From Myxococcales bacterium (GTDB lineage: Bacteria; Myxococcota; Polyangia; Polyangiales; Polyangiaceae), in assembly GCA_003151595.1 (NCBI GenBank), contig PLXW01000186.1, positions 36,812 through 67,103 on the forward strand: a stretch of DNA of 30,292 nt, in the 5' to 3' direction. This document shows positions 1 to 8,139 of the stretch, in pieces; position 1 is the stretch's first letter, and the number at the start of each line of letters is the position of its first letter. The notes under the pieces were generated by a model. That model had not been told where the DNA came from and made no database searches. It saw only the letters and a program-made list of their open reading frames with translations. The position numbers and the translations under genes were made by a program.

Positions 1-215
1 ACCCCACCCGCCCCACCGCCGCCTACGACGGCACGATCGTCACCCCCGCCAAGTCCGGCGGTCACCGCGTCTTCGTCGACGGCCGCTACGCCGGCGACTC
101 ACCGGGTCCGATCAAAGTTCGCTGCGGCACCCACTCCGTGAAGATCGGCAGCGGCGGCACCACGCACCCCGTCGACGTCCCGTGCGGTGGCGAGATCATG
201 GTCACGTCCCACTAG
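1..215 (+). CDS. C-terminal end of a PEGA-like domain protein (5' truncated by the window)
   Basis: The window opens inside a reading frame whose first complete codon is at base 3 and which stops with TAG at 213-215. The visible 70 residues include GGHRVFVDGRYAGD, then VRCGTHSVKIGS and PVDVPCGGE. This pattern of a short sugar- or surface-domain-like beta fold is typical of PEGA-like tails that end many myxobacterial Ser/Thr kinases and surface proteins. The upstream part is missing, so the main activity cannot be named. The two cysteines (VRCG and VPCGG) could pair if the tail is outside the cytoplasm, which is inference. The start chosen for the next gene lies 37 bp beyond this stop. Confidence 0.6.
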   Translation, partial: PTRPTAAYDGTIVTPAKSGGHRVFVDGRYAGDSPGPIKVRCGTHSVKIGSGGTTHPVDVPCGGEIMVTSH

Positions 216-252
216 CGGTTGCCCCCGCTCGGTCCTGCTACGACGTGGGTCG

Positions 253-1929
253 GTGACGCGACGGCCTGCACTCCACTCGTCCGCGACCCTCGGCGTCGGG
301 ACCTTCGTGGCAGCGACGGCGCTTGCGGCGTGTCCGACGTCGGGGACTCTGCCCGTGTACCCAGCCGAGTATCCGACGCCTTCGTGGGTCTCGTCGAGCG
401 AGGCCGACACGAAAGTGCGTGTGGCCTGCGTGGACACGAGCGCTCTCGCGTCGCACGTCACGCTCGACGCGCTCGTGGTCGGCGTCGTCCACGACGCGGG
501 GCTCGCGCTCGGTGCGGCGAAGGCGTGCGACTGGCAGCTGACCTTTGCGAGCGGTGATCCTCCGCTATCCGGCTCGGCCCTCGCGACGTGGAGCGCCGCG
601 GGGGGCAACGAAGAGCGCTACGCGGTGGTCACGCAGACCAACGGCGTCCGCGCGACGAGCACGCTCCACGCCGCGAACGAGCGGGCCGGCCTCTATGCCC
701 TCCGTGCCGCGCTCGATTTCACGTCGTCGTCCGTCGATGGTGTGAAGGTCGGTCCCGCCGTCGTCGTCGACGCTCCCGAGATCGCCTGGCGCGGCCTGGT
801 GGAAGGGATCTACGGCCACGCCGAGCCCGGCTTCGACACGCAGTATAGCCCCGCGGAGCGCGCGCTCCTCATTCGGCTCGCGTCTCGCCTCCGAGAGAAC
901 ACGTACATCTATGGCCCCAAGAACGATCCCTACGCGCGCAGCGCGTGGACCGTTCCGTACCCGTCGACCGGAGTAGGGAACGCGCAGGCCATCACGCTCG
1001 CCGCGCGGGAGGCGGACGCGAACCTCGTGCGATTCGTCTGGAGCCTGAGCCCACAGAACTACTGGAGCGATCCGACCGCGAGCCCGGCGACCAACCTCGT
1101 CGCGGCGAAGGCGAAGATCGACTCCGTGCGCGCGCTGGGGGTTCACCACTTCGCCCTGTTCGCCGACGACAACGTCGTCGACTGCAACGCCGGCCACCGG
1201 ACGCCGTGCAGCGACGCGCAGATCGCTGATCAGGCCGCGCTCGCCAATGCGCTCGACGACTACGTGAAGACCGGAGACCCCTCGGACCATCTCCTCTTCG
1301 TCTGGTGGGACTACTCGGGCTTCGGAGACCAGTACACGAGCGCCCTCGGAAAGCTCCTCGCTCCCGACATCGAGACGATGTGGACCGGGCCGACCGTTCG
1401 CTCCTGCACGATCACCGCGAGCGACATCTCTCGGGTGAATGCTTCGCTCGGACGGAGGGTTTCGATCTGGGACAACTGGCCGATCGATCAGACGACGATC
1501 AGCGCGAGCAGCCCGGGCTGCGGCGCGGTTCCCATCCGGATGACGGGACGGGCGCCGGATCTCCCGATTGTGATCGGCGGGTTCTATACGAACCCGGTGC
1601 TCAACCAGGCTTCGACCGAAGCCGGCACGGACATGCGCTATCCGCTGCTCTCGGGCTCACGCGCGGATTTCATCGGGCAGCTCGGGCCCATCGCCGATTA
1701 CGCGTGGGCTCCAACGCGGTACTCGGTCGATGCGAGCTATGCCGCGTGGGCCACGCGCGAAGCCGACGATGTCGCGAAGGCGAGCGACTGCGGGGCTACC
1801 TGCGCGACCTCCGGATGGTCGTGCGGGACACCGGACGCGATCGCGTGGTGCGACGCGATCACGGGCTGCAAAGGGGAGGCGACATGCGCTGCGGGTTGCA
1901 CGGCGGGGGCACCACCGCAGTGCGAGTGA
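253..1929 (+). CDS. GH84-type beta-N-acetylglucosaminidase (hyaluronidase-like) lipoprotein
   Basis: A GTG at 253 gives a short basic start, a hydrophobic stretch and an LAAC lipobox with the cysteine at residue 27, so the product is probably a lipoprotein of 558 aa. A GTG at 187 is also open but would overlap the previous gene and put a poor leader before the signal. The core matches glycoside hydrolase family 84: RGLVEGIYGH opens the barrel, NTYIYGPKNDPY follows, then FVWSLSPQNYW, the acidic pair in LFADDN (Asp305-Asp306) at the expected catalytic place, LFVWWDYSGF, TMWTGPTV and WDNWPI. GH84 enzymes remove N-acetylglucosamine by substrate-assisted catalysis through two adjacent aspartates. 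An N-terminal GH20b-like region precedes the barrel. The last 50 residues hold eight cysteines, unusual for the family. A role in feeding on N-acetylglucosamine polymers or glycoproteins is inference. Confidence 0.86.
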   Translation: MTRRPALHSSATLGVGTFVAATALAACPTSGTLPVYPAEYPTPSWVSSSEADTKVRVACVDTSALASHVTLDALVVGVVHDAGLALGAAKACDWQLTFASGDPPLSGSALATWSAAGGNEERYAVVTQTNGVRATSTLHAANERAGLYALRAALDFTSSSVDGVKVGPAVVVDAPEIAWRGLVEGIYGHAEPGFDTQYSPAERALLIRLASRLRENTYIYGPKNDPYARSAWTVPYPSTGVGNAQAITLAAREADANLVRFVWSLSPQNYWSDPTASPATNLVAAKAKIDSVRALGVHHFALFADDNVVDCNAGHRTPCSDAQIADQAALANALDDYVKTGDPSDHLLFVWWDYSGFGDQYTSALGKLLAPDIETMWTGPTVRSCTITASDISRVNASLGRRVSIWDNWPIDQTTISASSPGCGAVPIRMTGRAPDLPIVIGGFYTNPVLNQASTEAGTDMRYPLLSGSRADFIGQLGPIADYAWAPTRYSVDASYAAWATREADDVAKASDCGATCATSGWSCGTPDAIAWCDAITGCKGEATCAAGCTAGAPPQCE

Positions 1930-1953
1930 GCGAGCGGACACAGGTGGTCCTCG

Positions 1954-3324
1954 TCACGCCTCTTCGCTCTCCAAGAGCGCGCGCAACGTCTCCGCGTCGA
2001 TCCGAACCGCGATGACCTTCTCGCGATCGACCACGACGAGCCCCGGCGCGCTTCCGCGCGGCTTTCGGAGGTGGCGGCGCGAGGCGTACTGCACATCGAC
2101 GACCGCCTCGTCGCGCGCGTCCGAGAAGTGCGCGGCCAGGTGTGCCGCATCGACCAGGAGGTCGCTCGGGCACGAACGGTTCTTCGTGAGCGGCACGATC
2201 ACGTGCGCTCCCGGGTAACCCTTCGCGTGAAGCCACAGGTCGTGCGGGCGAGCGATCTGAAACGTGAGCACGTCGTTGTGCGCGGCTCCGCGACCGACGA
2301 GCAGGCGCGAACCGGCGCGCGCGTGAAACGTTCGAAACGGCGGAGCTTTCGCTTGCGTGCGCGGGCCGCCGGCGTGCGTCGATTGCGACTCGAGCTTCAC
2401 GTCCTTCGGCGCGATCGATCGTGCGCGCGCGACCGCGTCGTCGATGGCGCGAAGGTCGGCGGCGCTCGCGATCGCGCTCTCGATCGGCGCGAGACCGGCG
2501 AGCGCCTTCTCCGCCTGCGCGAGCCGCTCGCCCGCCACCTTCGCCCCCAGCTTGAGGCGACGCGCGCGTTGAAACATCGCTTCGACCTGCACACGCGCGG
2601 GCTTGCCCGGATCGAGCGGCACCTCGATCGTCTGCGGCTCTCCGCTCGACCAGTCGACGACCGTGAGCGACTTCGCGCCGCGCGGAGCTCTCACCGCTTC
2701 CGCGATCAGCCACTGCGCGCGCGAGGCCAGCGCTTCGGCATCCCCGATGCGCGCGAGATCTCCGCGCACCGCCGTCACGCGCCGTGCGATCCGGGTCACG
2801 GCGCGCTTCACTGCGCGCAGCGCATCGGCGCGCCGCCCGTCGATCGCGTGACTCGACGCATCGCGCGCGAGCCGCTCTCCACGCGCCAACCACTCCGCGC
2901 GCTCCGCCTCCGGCGCCGCTTCGTCGGCGTCGGCGTCGGTCCACGCCTCTTCGCCGACGTACACCTTCACCCGCCCATCGCGCCCTGCGTCAACGCGCGC
3001 TCGCTCCACGACGGCGGGCGCATCCGTCCCCTCCGGCGCCTCGGCCCCCTCCGGCGGTTTCGTTTGCCGTGCCAGCCCCACGCCGCGCGCGCTCACCCAC
3101 ACCACGCGAAACCCCTCGATTCGCACGGCGGACCGCGATCCATCGGGCTTCGCCGCGCGCGCCTCGGTGAGCCCCACTCCGGCGCCGCTCACGATCACGA
3201 ACGTCGTTCGCCCCGGCTCTCGCACCTTCAGCACCGCGCCGCGCTCGCTCACGTCGGCACGCTGCACGACGGCTCCCTCGAGGAGGCGCGCTCCAGCGCT
3301 CGCGCTACTCGGTGACCACCCCAT
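1954..3324 (-). CDS. NFACT family protein, short RqcH/Rqc2-like
   Basis: A 456-aa protein. The end matches the NFACT-R (DUF814) domain from about residue 328: FRTFHARAGSRLLVGR, then HNDVLTFQIA and DLWLHAKGYPGAHVIVP. A coiled-coil middle domain lies at about 165-315 and includes the family's IEVPLDPGKPARVQVEAMF stretch. NFACT proteins bind the obstructed large ribosomal subunit; bacterial RqcH recruits tRNA-Ala and adds C-terminal alanine tails to stalled chains. The region before the coiled coil is about 160 residues, against roughly 270 in usual RqcH, and contains no Asp-Arg dipeptide although that motif is needed for tailing in Bacillus RqcH. Activity may therefore differ. The ATG at 3324 has the sequence AGGAGGGG five bases upstream; earlier in-frame starts add residues unlike the family. 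Confidence 0.85.
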   Translation of the reverse strand: MGWSPSSASAGARLLEGAVVQRADVSERGAVLKVREPGRTTFVIVSGAGVGLTEARAAKPDGSRSAVRIEGFRVVWVSARGVGLARQTKPPEGAEAPEGTDAPAVVERARVDAGRDGRVKVYVGEEAWTDADADEAAPEAERAEWLARGERLARDASSHAIDGRRADALRAVKRAVTRIARRVTAVRGDLARIGDAEALASRAQWLIAEAVRAPRGAKSLTVVDWSSGEPQTIEVPLDPGKPARVQVEAMFQRARRLKLGAKVAGERLAQAEKALAGLAPIESAIASAADLRAIDDAVARARSIAPKDVKLESQSTHAGGPRTQAKAPPFRTFHARAGSRLLVGRGAAHNDVLTFQIARPHDLWLHAKGYPGAHVIVPLTKNRSCPSDLLVDAAHLAAHFSDARDEAVVDVQYASRRHLRKPRGSAPGLVVVDREKVIAVRIDAETLRALLESEEA

Positions 3325-3329
3325 CGGCT

Positions 3330-3337
3330 CCCCTCCT
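3330..3337 (-). promoter_or_regulatory. Shine-Dalgarno site that fixes the NFACT gene start
   Basis: On the minus strand AGGAGGGG lies five bases before the ATG at 3324. This strong site supports that start over the in-frame ATG at 3348 and the upstream alternative at 3405. Confidence 0.75.
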
Positions 3338-3445
3338 GTATAGTTCATGCAGGGGTGCCGCGTGTGCGCGCCTCGAGCGTGTTCACGGAGCCTTCCCCTG
3401 CTCAATCGACGCAGCTACCCCGCCGGTCAGACCAGCGCCTTCGCG

Positions 3446-5125
3446 ATGAAGGCGCTGCTGAAGCATTTGGACGCGGTGAAGGGGAAAGCCGTCGGCGATA
3501 CGTGGCTGAAGACCATCCACGTCCAGCGCGACGATCTCGACGACGAGACGCGCCCCATGCCGCTGACGACGCTTCATCGCGCGCTTCAAGCGTTCGCCGA
3601 GGTCATCAACCGCGACGCCATCGGGGAGATCTCCGCGCACCTCATCGCGCCCGACAACCTCGGCGTCTGGATGCGGATCCTGCGCGGGACGATCGTCCCC
3701 GCCGACGCTTTCGCGCGGCTCGACTCGTCGGACAGCGAGTACGGACGGACGACGCGTTGGGAGACGATCGAATCGCGCCTCGGCTTCTGGCGCGGGCGGG
3801 TGCACATCGCGCACGACCCGTCGCTCGAAGAGGACGGGCTGCTCGCGCTCATGCGCGTAGCCGAGCTGGCCGCCGTGCCGGCGCTGTTCGGGTACGGCAA
3901 CGGAGCGGTGATCGCGCGCGGCGTGACGACGTCGACCGTGAGCGACGTGGCGCAAGAATTCGAAGTGCGGTGGTCGGTCCCGAACGCGGCGCTCACCGGG
4001 CGCATCGGCGGCATCAGTGGCGTCGTCGTGGGCGCGATCCCGATCCTCGTTCATCCGTCGCTCGTCAGCGCAGGCCTCGCCGCAGGATGCGCCTGCGCCG
4101 GCGCGCTCATCGGAATGGCGATCGCGCGTGAGAGACTCCGTCACGCCGAGACGAGCGCGCAGATGTCGCGCGTGCATGCGCTCGAGCGGAGCATCTTGCT
4201 GAAAGAGAACCGTGAGGTCGCGGCCGCCGGAAATCTCGAAGGGCAGATCATCGCCGGTCAGTATCGAACCGGCGTGCGCATGGGATCGGGCGCGAGCGGC
4301 GTCATCTACGAAGCCGTTCGCTTCCACGACGGACTCCCCGTCGCCATCAAGCTGCTCCGCGCGGCCGCTGCGCACGACGCTGTCGCCTCCGATCGCCTGC
4401 GCCGCGAAGCGGAAGCGCTGGGCCTCGCGTGGCATCCGAACGTCGTCGAGGTGATCGATCACGGCCACCTCGCCGACGGCACGTCGTACCTCGTGATGGA
4501 GCGCTTGCAGGGCGAGACGCTTGCCATGCGCCTCAAAGGGAAGGTGCGTTTGACGAGCGCCGAGCTCCTCCCGATCGCGACGCAAGTGTGCGACGCGCTC
4601 GTCGCCGTTCACGCCGCCGGCGTCGTGCACCGCGATCTGAAGCCGTCGAACATTTATCTCGCGATCGACGTGGAAGACCCCGGCTCGGTCGAGCGCGTGA
4701 AGCTGCTCGACTTCGGCATCGCGCGCGTCGAGTGGGAAGAGACGCGCATCACGAACATGGGCGCGCCGCTCGGCACGCCCGGCTACATGTCGCCCGAGCA
4801 AGAGACCGGCGGCGAGGTCGACGCGCGCAGCGACATCTTCGCGCTCGGCGCGGTGCTCTACGAGTGCCTCGTCGGCGAGCCGCCGCCTCCCACGCCGAGC
4901 GGCTTGTGGCGCGCCGGCGCGGTGCAATCGAGCGGCGGCGGGTTCTCCGATTCGGGCGTGCACAAGGCCGGCAAGCTGATCCCGAAGGCGTGGAAGGACG
5001 TCATCGGTCGGGCGATGGCGCCGAGCCCGGGCGATCGTTTCCAAGACGCGCGGAGCTTCGCGGTCGCGCTTCGCGGGCTGCGCGACGAGATCGTCCGGAC
5101 CGAGTCGAACACGTCGACGTCGTGA
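3446..5125 (+). CDS. Ser/Thr protein kinase with an N-terminal input domain and membrane hairpin
   Basis: A 559-aa protein starting at the ATG before KALLKHLDAV; an earlier in-frame start at 3347 would run into the divergent NFACT leader. Residues 1-185 form a soluble input region with GFWRGRVHIAHDPS and VPALFGYGNG, reminiscent of the DUF2378 or HNOB/V4R-like sensory modules of myxobacterial signalling proteins; I am not sure of the family. Residues about 190-225 are a hydrophobic hairpin, then a helical linker, then a eukaryotic-type kinase domain from residue 273: GSGASG loop, Lys302 in VAIK, HRDLKPSN with Asp397, DFG with Asp422, and a GTPGYMSPEQ activation segment. All catalytic residues are present, so it should be active. 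The lipoprotein protease gene begins 21 bp after it, and a second kinase gene follows, suggesting a common signalling unit. Its substrate is unknown. Confidence 0.94.
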   Translation: MKALLKHLDAVKGKAVGDTWLKTIHVQRDDLDDETRPMPLTTLHRALQAFAEVINRDAIGEISAHLIAPDNLGVWMRILRGTIVPADAFARLDSSDSEYGRTTRWETIESRLGFWRGRVHIAHDPSLEEDGLLALMRVAELAAVPALFGYGNGAVIARGVTTSTVSDVAQEFEVRWSVPNAALTGRIGGISGVVVGAIPILVHPSLVSAGLAAGCACAGALIGMAIARERLRHAETSAQMSRVHALERSILLKENREVAAAGNLEGQIIAGQYRTGVRMGSGASGVIYEAVRFHDGLPVAIKLLRAAAAHDAVASDRLRREAEALGLAWHPNVVEVIDHGHLADGTSYLVMERLQGETLAMRLKGKVRLTSAELLPIATQVCDALVAVHAAGVVHRDLKPSNIYLAIDVEDPGSVERVKLLDFGIARVEWEETRITNMGAPLGTPGYMSPEQETGGEVDARSDIFALGAVLYECLVGEPPPPTPSGLWRAGAVQSSGGGFSDSGVHKAGKLIPKAWKDVIGRAMAPSPGDRFQDARSFAVALRGLRDEIVRTESNTSTS

Positions 5126-5146
5126 TCTCGCGCTAAGCTGCCGCGC

Positions 5147-6181
5147 GTGCGAATCGATCGAATGCGCTCCACTCTCGCCGCGCTGACTGCGCTCTCCGCG
5201 CTCGCGGCGTGCACGCCGTCCACTCCCGCGAAGGCGCCGCAGCCGGCGCCCCCCGCCTATCCGCAGACGCCGTACCCCAACGCGCCACCGCCTCAGTACC
5301 CGACGCCGTACCCCGCGCCATACCCGACCGCGACGCCGGTGGCGCCGGCGCCGATCGCGCCGCCGATCGCGAATCGCCCGTTGCTCGCTCCGCTCGTCGG
5401 CTCCGCGGCGTTTCAGGCCGAGACCCGCAGCATCATCGCCGAAGACGTCGCTGCGCTGACGCCGGACAACCAGGCGCGCGTGCGAGGGATCCCGCTCGTG
5501 TTCGACCCCAACCCGTACGAGATCAACGCCTACGCGGCGTGCGACGCGCAAGGAAACCCCGGCATCGTCGGCACCGAAGGGCTGCTCGAAGCGATCGACG
5601 CCATCGCGCAGACGCGCGCGACCGACGAGCTCTACGGAACGCGCACCTACGATCAGTACATCGCCGCCGTCATCCCCGGCCTCGCGTCGTCGGCGCAAGC
5701 GAGCGCCGCGCTCCCGCCCGGGATCGTCCCGGCGACCATCGTGAACGATCCCCGCCGCTGGTCGCGGGCCCACGAGTGGTTCGACGAGATCGTCGCCTTC
5801 ACGTTCGGCCACGAGCTCTCGCATCACTGGCTCGGACACACGGGCTGCGCGAACGGTGCGCCGAACCCGCTCGGCATGGTGCAAGGGCTCCTAAGTCGCC
5901 TCGGCCCCACGAACTTCACGCAGCCCGCCGAGTTCCAGGCCGACACCGAAGGGATGAACACGACGCTCGCCGCCGCGCGCGCGCGTGTACCGCAGTACCG
6001 ATGGAACGAGGAGGGGGGGCTCGCGCTCCTCGATTTCTTCCTGCACCTCGAGCAATCAAGCGCTCCGGGCGTCGCCAATCAGATCAAGGTCGCCTTCCTG
6101 GGGAGCCACCCGCCGTCGGCGCTCCGGATCCCGATCGTCGGGGCGACCGCGCGCATTTGGTACGCGCAGCACCCCGGCTGA
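5147..6181 (+). CDS. Lipoprotein metalloprotease, M48-like (HExxH)
   Basis: A 344-aa protein read from GTG 5147; ATG 5162 is an equally possible start 15 bases on. The signal sequence ends in an LAAC lipobox, followed by a linker of about 50 residues rich in Pro, Tyr and Ala (repeated YP and PYP units), as expected for a tether to the outer envelope. The zinc site is FGHELSHHWLGH (His222, Glu223, His226), and Glu262 in PAEFQADTEG is the probable third ligand, the HExxH plus ExxxD arrangement of M48-like gluzincins. The family cleaves misfolded or membrane-associated proteins. The gene sits between two Ser/Thr kinase genes in one direction, so envelope surveillance linked to kinase signalling is possible but is inference. 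Confidence 0.86.
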   Translation: MRIDRMRSTLAALTALSALAACTPSTPAKAPQPAPPAYPQTPYPNAPPPQYPTPYPAPYPTATPVAPAPIAPPIANRPLLAPLVGSAAFQAETRSIIAEDVAALTPDNQARVRGIPLVFDPNPYEINAYAACDAQGNPGIVGTEGLLEAIDAIAQTRATDELYGTRTYDQYIAAVIPGLASSAQASAALPPGIVPATIVNDPRRWSRAHEWFDEIVAFTFGHELSHHWLGHTGCANGAPNPLGMVQGLLSRLGPTNFTQPAEFQADTEGMNTTLAAARARVPQYRWNEEGGLALLDFFLHLEQSSAPGVANQIKVAFLGSHPPSALRIPIVGATARIWYAQHPG

Positions 6182-6265
6182 GTCGGCTCTTCCGTCCGAT
6201 CGCGAAGCCGATTCCCTCACGGAATGAGGCGCGTTGCGGCTGACTCGGGCAAAATGAACGCGGGG

Positions 6266-6271
6266 AGGAGG
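6266..6271 (+). promoter_or_regulatory. Shine-Dalgarno site supporting a TTG start
   Basis: AGGAGG, within the longer run GGGGAGGAGG, lies four bases before TTG 6276. It supports this rare start codon for the second kinase; the nearby ATG at 6254 is in another frame. Confidence 0.72.
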
Positions 6272-6275
6272 CTCG

Positions 6276-8069
6276 TTGCCCGCGGACCGCGACAACACGT
6301 TCGTCGAAAACGATGCCACGCACGCGGCCACGCCCGATGCGATCGAAGGTCGTCGCGCGCCTACGCTGCCTCCCGCCGCGCCCGGACGCTCTACCGACGC
6401 GAGCGATCAGAGCTCGCCGAGCCTCGACCTCGGATCGTCGCCCGGCACGTCGTCCTCGTCTTCGTCGTCGACCTCGGTCGGCACGCCGGCCGAGACGATG
6501 CACCTCGAAGAGATCGGTCGCACGCGGATCTTCGTTCGCTACGCGATGGGGCTCGCCATCGCCGTGGCGGTCGCTTCTCCGCTCGCCGGCGGAGACGCGC
6601 TCGGCAAGGAGGTCCTGTACTTCGGGCTGACGATCATCGTCGCCGTGACCGCGTGGCTGGGGTGGCTCCTGCGCGAGGACGACGGCTACACGATCGGTCG
6701 CGTGCTGGTCGCGGCCTACGGCTGCATGATCGGAGCTTTCTGCGGCATCTGGTTCTTCGGCGTCTACTCGCCCGCGCCGATCATCTTGCCCTTCGGCCTC
6801 TATTTCTTCAGCGCCGGGCAGAGCACGCGCGCGACGCTCGCCGTATTCCTCTCCGTGGCCGCGACGTACTTCATCATGTGCACGCTGGCATGGAGCGGCA
6901 TCACGCTCGATCACGGCGTCATCCGCGGCGACGCGCTCACGCCGGCCGATCGCGGGATCGTCGTCCTGCTCGTCGAGGCCACGTTGCTGGCCACGTTCCT
7001 AACGTCGAGCAACGCCCGCACGGCGACGATCCGCGCGCTCGAGCTCCACGACAAAGCGATCCGCGGCATCGCGCAGAGGGAAGCGCTCCTCGAAGAGGCG
7101 CGGCAAGATCTGCAAGCCGCCTTGCGCGCCGGCGGGCTCGGTCGCTTCACCGACTCGACGCTCGGCAACTACCGCATCGGAAAGCTCATCGGTCGCGGCG
7201 CGATGGGCGAGGTGTACGAGGCGACCCACATCTCGAACGGAACGACGGCCGCCGTGAAGCTCCTGCAAGCGCACGTGCTCGCCGACCCAGAGCTCGTGCG
7301 ACGCTTCCTTCGCGAGGCGAAGATCGCCGCCTCGCTCGACGTGGCGAACGTGGTGCGCGTGCTCGAGATCGGCGGCCCCGACGCGGCCTTCCCGTACCTG
7401 GCGATGGAGCGCTTGAACGGTGAAGACCTCGCCGATCACCTGCGTCGCCATCGCCGCCTCGCGCTCCCGAAGGTCGTGCAGCTCGTTCGCGACGTGGGGC
7501 GCGGGCTCGAGGCCGCGCGCACGGCGGGGATCGTGCATCGCGATCTCAAGCCGCGAAACATCTTCCTCGCCGAGGTGCCGTCTCCGGTCGCCTCGCCGAG
7601 GCGCATCTGGAAGATCCTCGACTTCGGAGTGTCGAAGCTGATGAACGGGGAGGGGACACAGACCAAAGATCAGATCGTCGGCACGCCGTCGTACATGGCG
7701 CCCGAGCAAGCGTCGGGCGGTGAGGTGAATCACCGCACCGATCTCTACGCGCTCGGCGTCATCGCCTACCGCGCGCTCACGGGTCGCCCGGCCTTCACGG
7801 GTGATCACACGGCCGAGACTCTGTACCAAGTCGTCTACCAAATGCCGCCGCGGCCGAGCGAGGTCGCGAGGCTCCCGGCCGACGTCGATCTTGTGCTCGC
7901 GATCGCCATGGCCAAGCGTTCGCCGGAGCGGTTCGCGAGCGCGGCAGAGCTGGCTGACGCGCTCCAAGCGGCTTCACGCGGCGCGTTGGATCCCGAGCTT
8001 CGCGTCCGCGGCGAGCGGCTGGCGATCAAGCAGCCGTGGGGGACGACGGGGACGCGCGCGGCGAGTTGA
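6276..8069 (+). CDS. Ser/Thr protein kinase with an N-terminal multi-spanning membrane domain
   Basis: A 597-aa protein starting with TTG behind a strong ribosome site. Residues 1-80 are disordered and rich in Ser, Thr and Ala, including a run of serines near 59-65. About six membrane helices follow at roughly 85-103, 112-132, 142-163, 166-180, 185-206 and 227-243, resembling integral-membrane sensor modules. A short helical linker leads to the kinase domain from residue 299: GRGAMGEVYEA, Lys328 in AAVK, HRDLKPRN with Asp423, DFG with Asp449, and VGTPSYMAPEQ. All catalytic residues are intact. Kinase inside and membrane sensor N-terminal is the reverse of the common bacterial PASTA layout, where the extracellular sensor is C-terminal. 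The gene follows the protease gene by 94 bp. Signal and substrates are unknown. Confidence 0.94.
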   Translation: MPADRDNTFVENDATHAATPDAIEGRRAPTLPPAAPGRSTDASDQSSPSLDLGSSPGTSSSSSSSTSVGTPAETMHLEEIGRTRIFVRYAMGLAIAVAVASPLAGGDALGKEVLYFGLTIIVAVTAWLGWLLREDDGYTIGRVLVAAYGCMIGAFCGIWFFGVYSPAPIILPFGLYFFSAGQSTRATLAVFLSVAATYFIMCTLAWSGITLDHGVIRGDALTPADRGIVVLLVEATLLATFLTSSNARTATIRALELHDKAIRGIAQREALLEEARQDLQAALRAGGLGRFTDSTLGNYRIGKLIGRGAMGEVYEATHISNGTTAAVKLLQAHVLADPELVRRFLREAKIAASLDVANVVRVLEIGGPDAAFPYLAMERLNGEDLADHLRRHRRLALPKVVQLVRDVGRGLEAARTAGIVHRDLKPRNIFLAEVPSPVASPRRIWKILDFGVSKLMNGEGTQTKDQIVGTPSYMAPEQASGGEVNHRTDLYALGVIAYRALTGRPAFTGDHTAETLYQVVYQMPPRPSEVARLPADVDLVLAIAMAKRSPERFASAAELADALQAASRGALDPELRVRGERLAIKQPWGTTGTRAAS

Positions 8070-8129
8070 TCGCATCCCCCATGGGAACGCGCGGGCGGAT
8101 CGCACCGTGATACCGTCGCGCTTCCAATC

Positions 8130-8134
8130 GGAGG
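8130..8134 (+). promoter_or_regulatory. Shine-Dalgarno site of the VOC gene
   Basis: GGAGG lies five bases before ATG 8140 and decides that start, since the frame is open for more than 300 bases further upstream inside the kinase gene. Confidence 0.65.
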
Positions 8135-8139
8135 CGACC

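Noticed and set aside
3383..5884. Long minus-strand reading frame opposite the first kinase gene and the protease gene
   Set aside because: Arg/Asp/Val-rich shadow of GC-rich codons; the plus strand shows a complete kinase and protease with known motifs.
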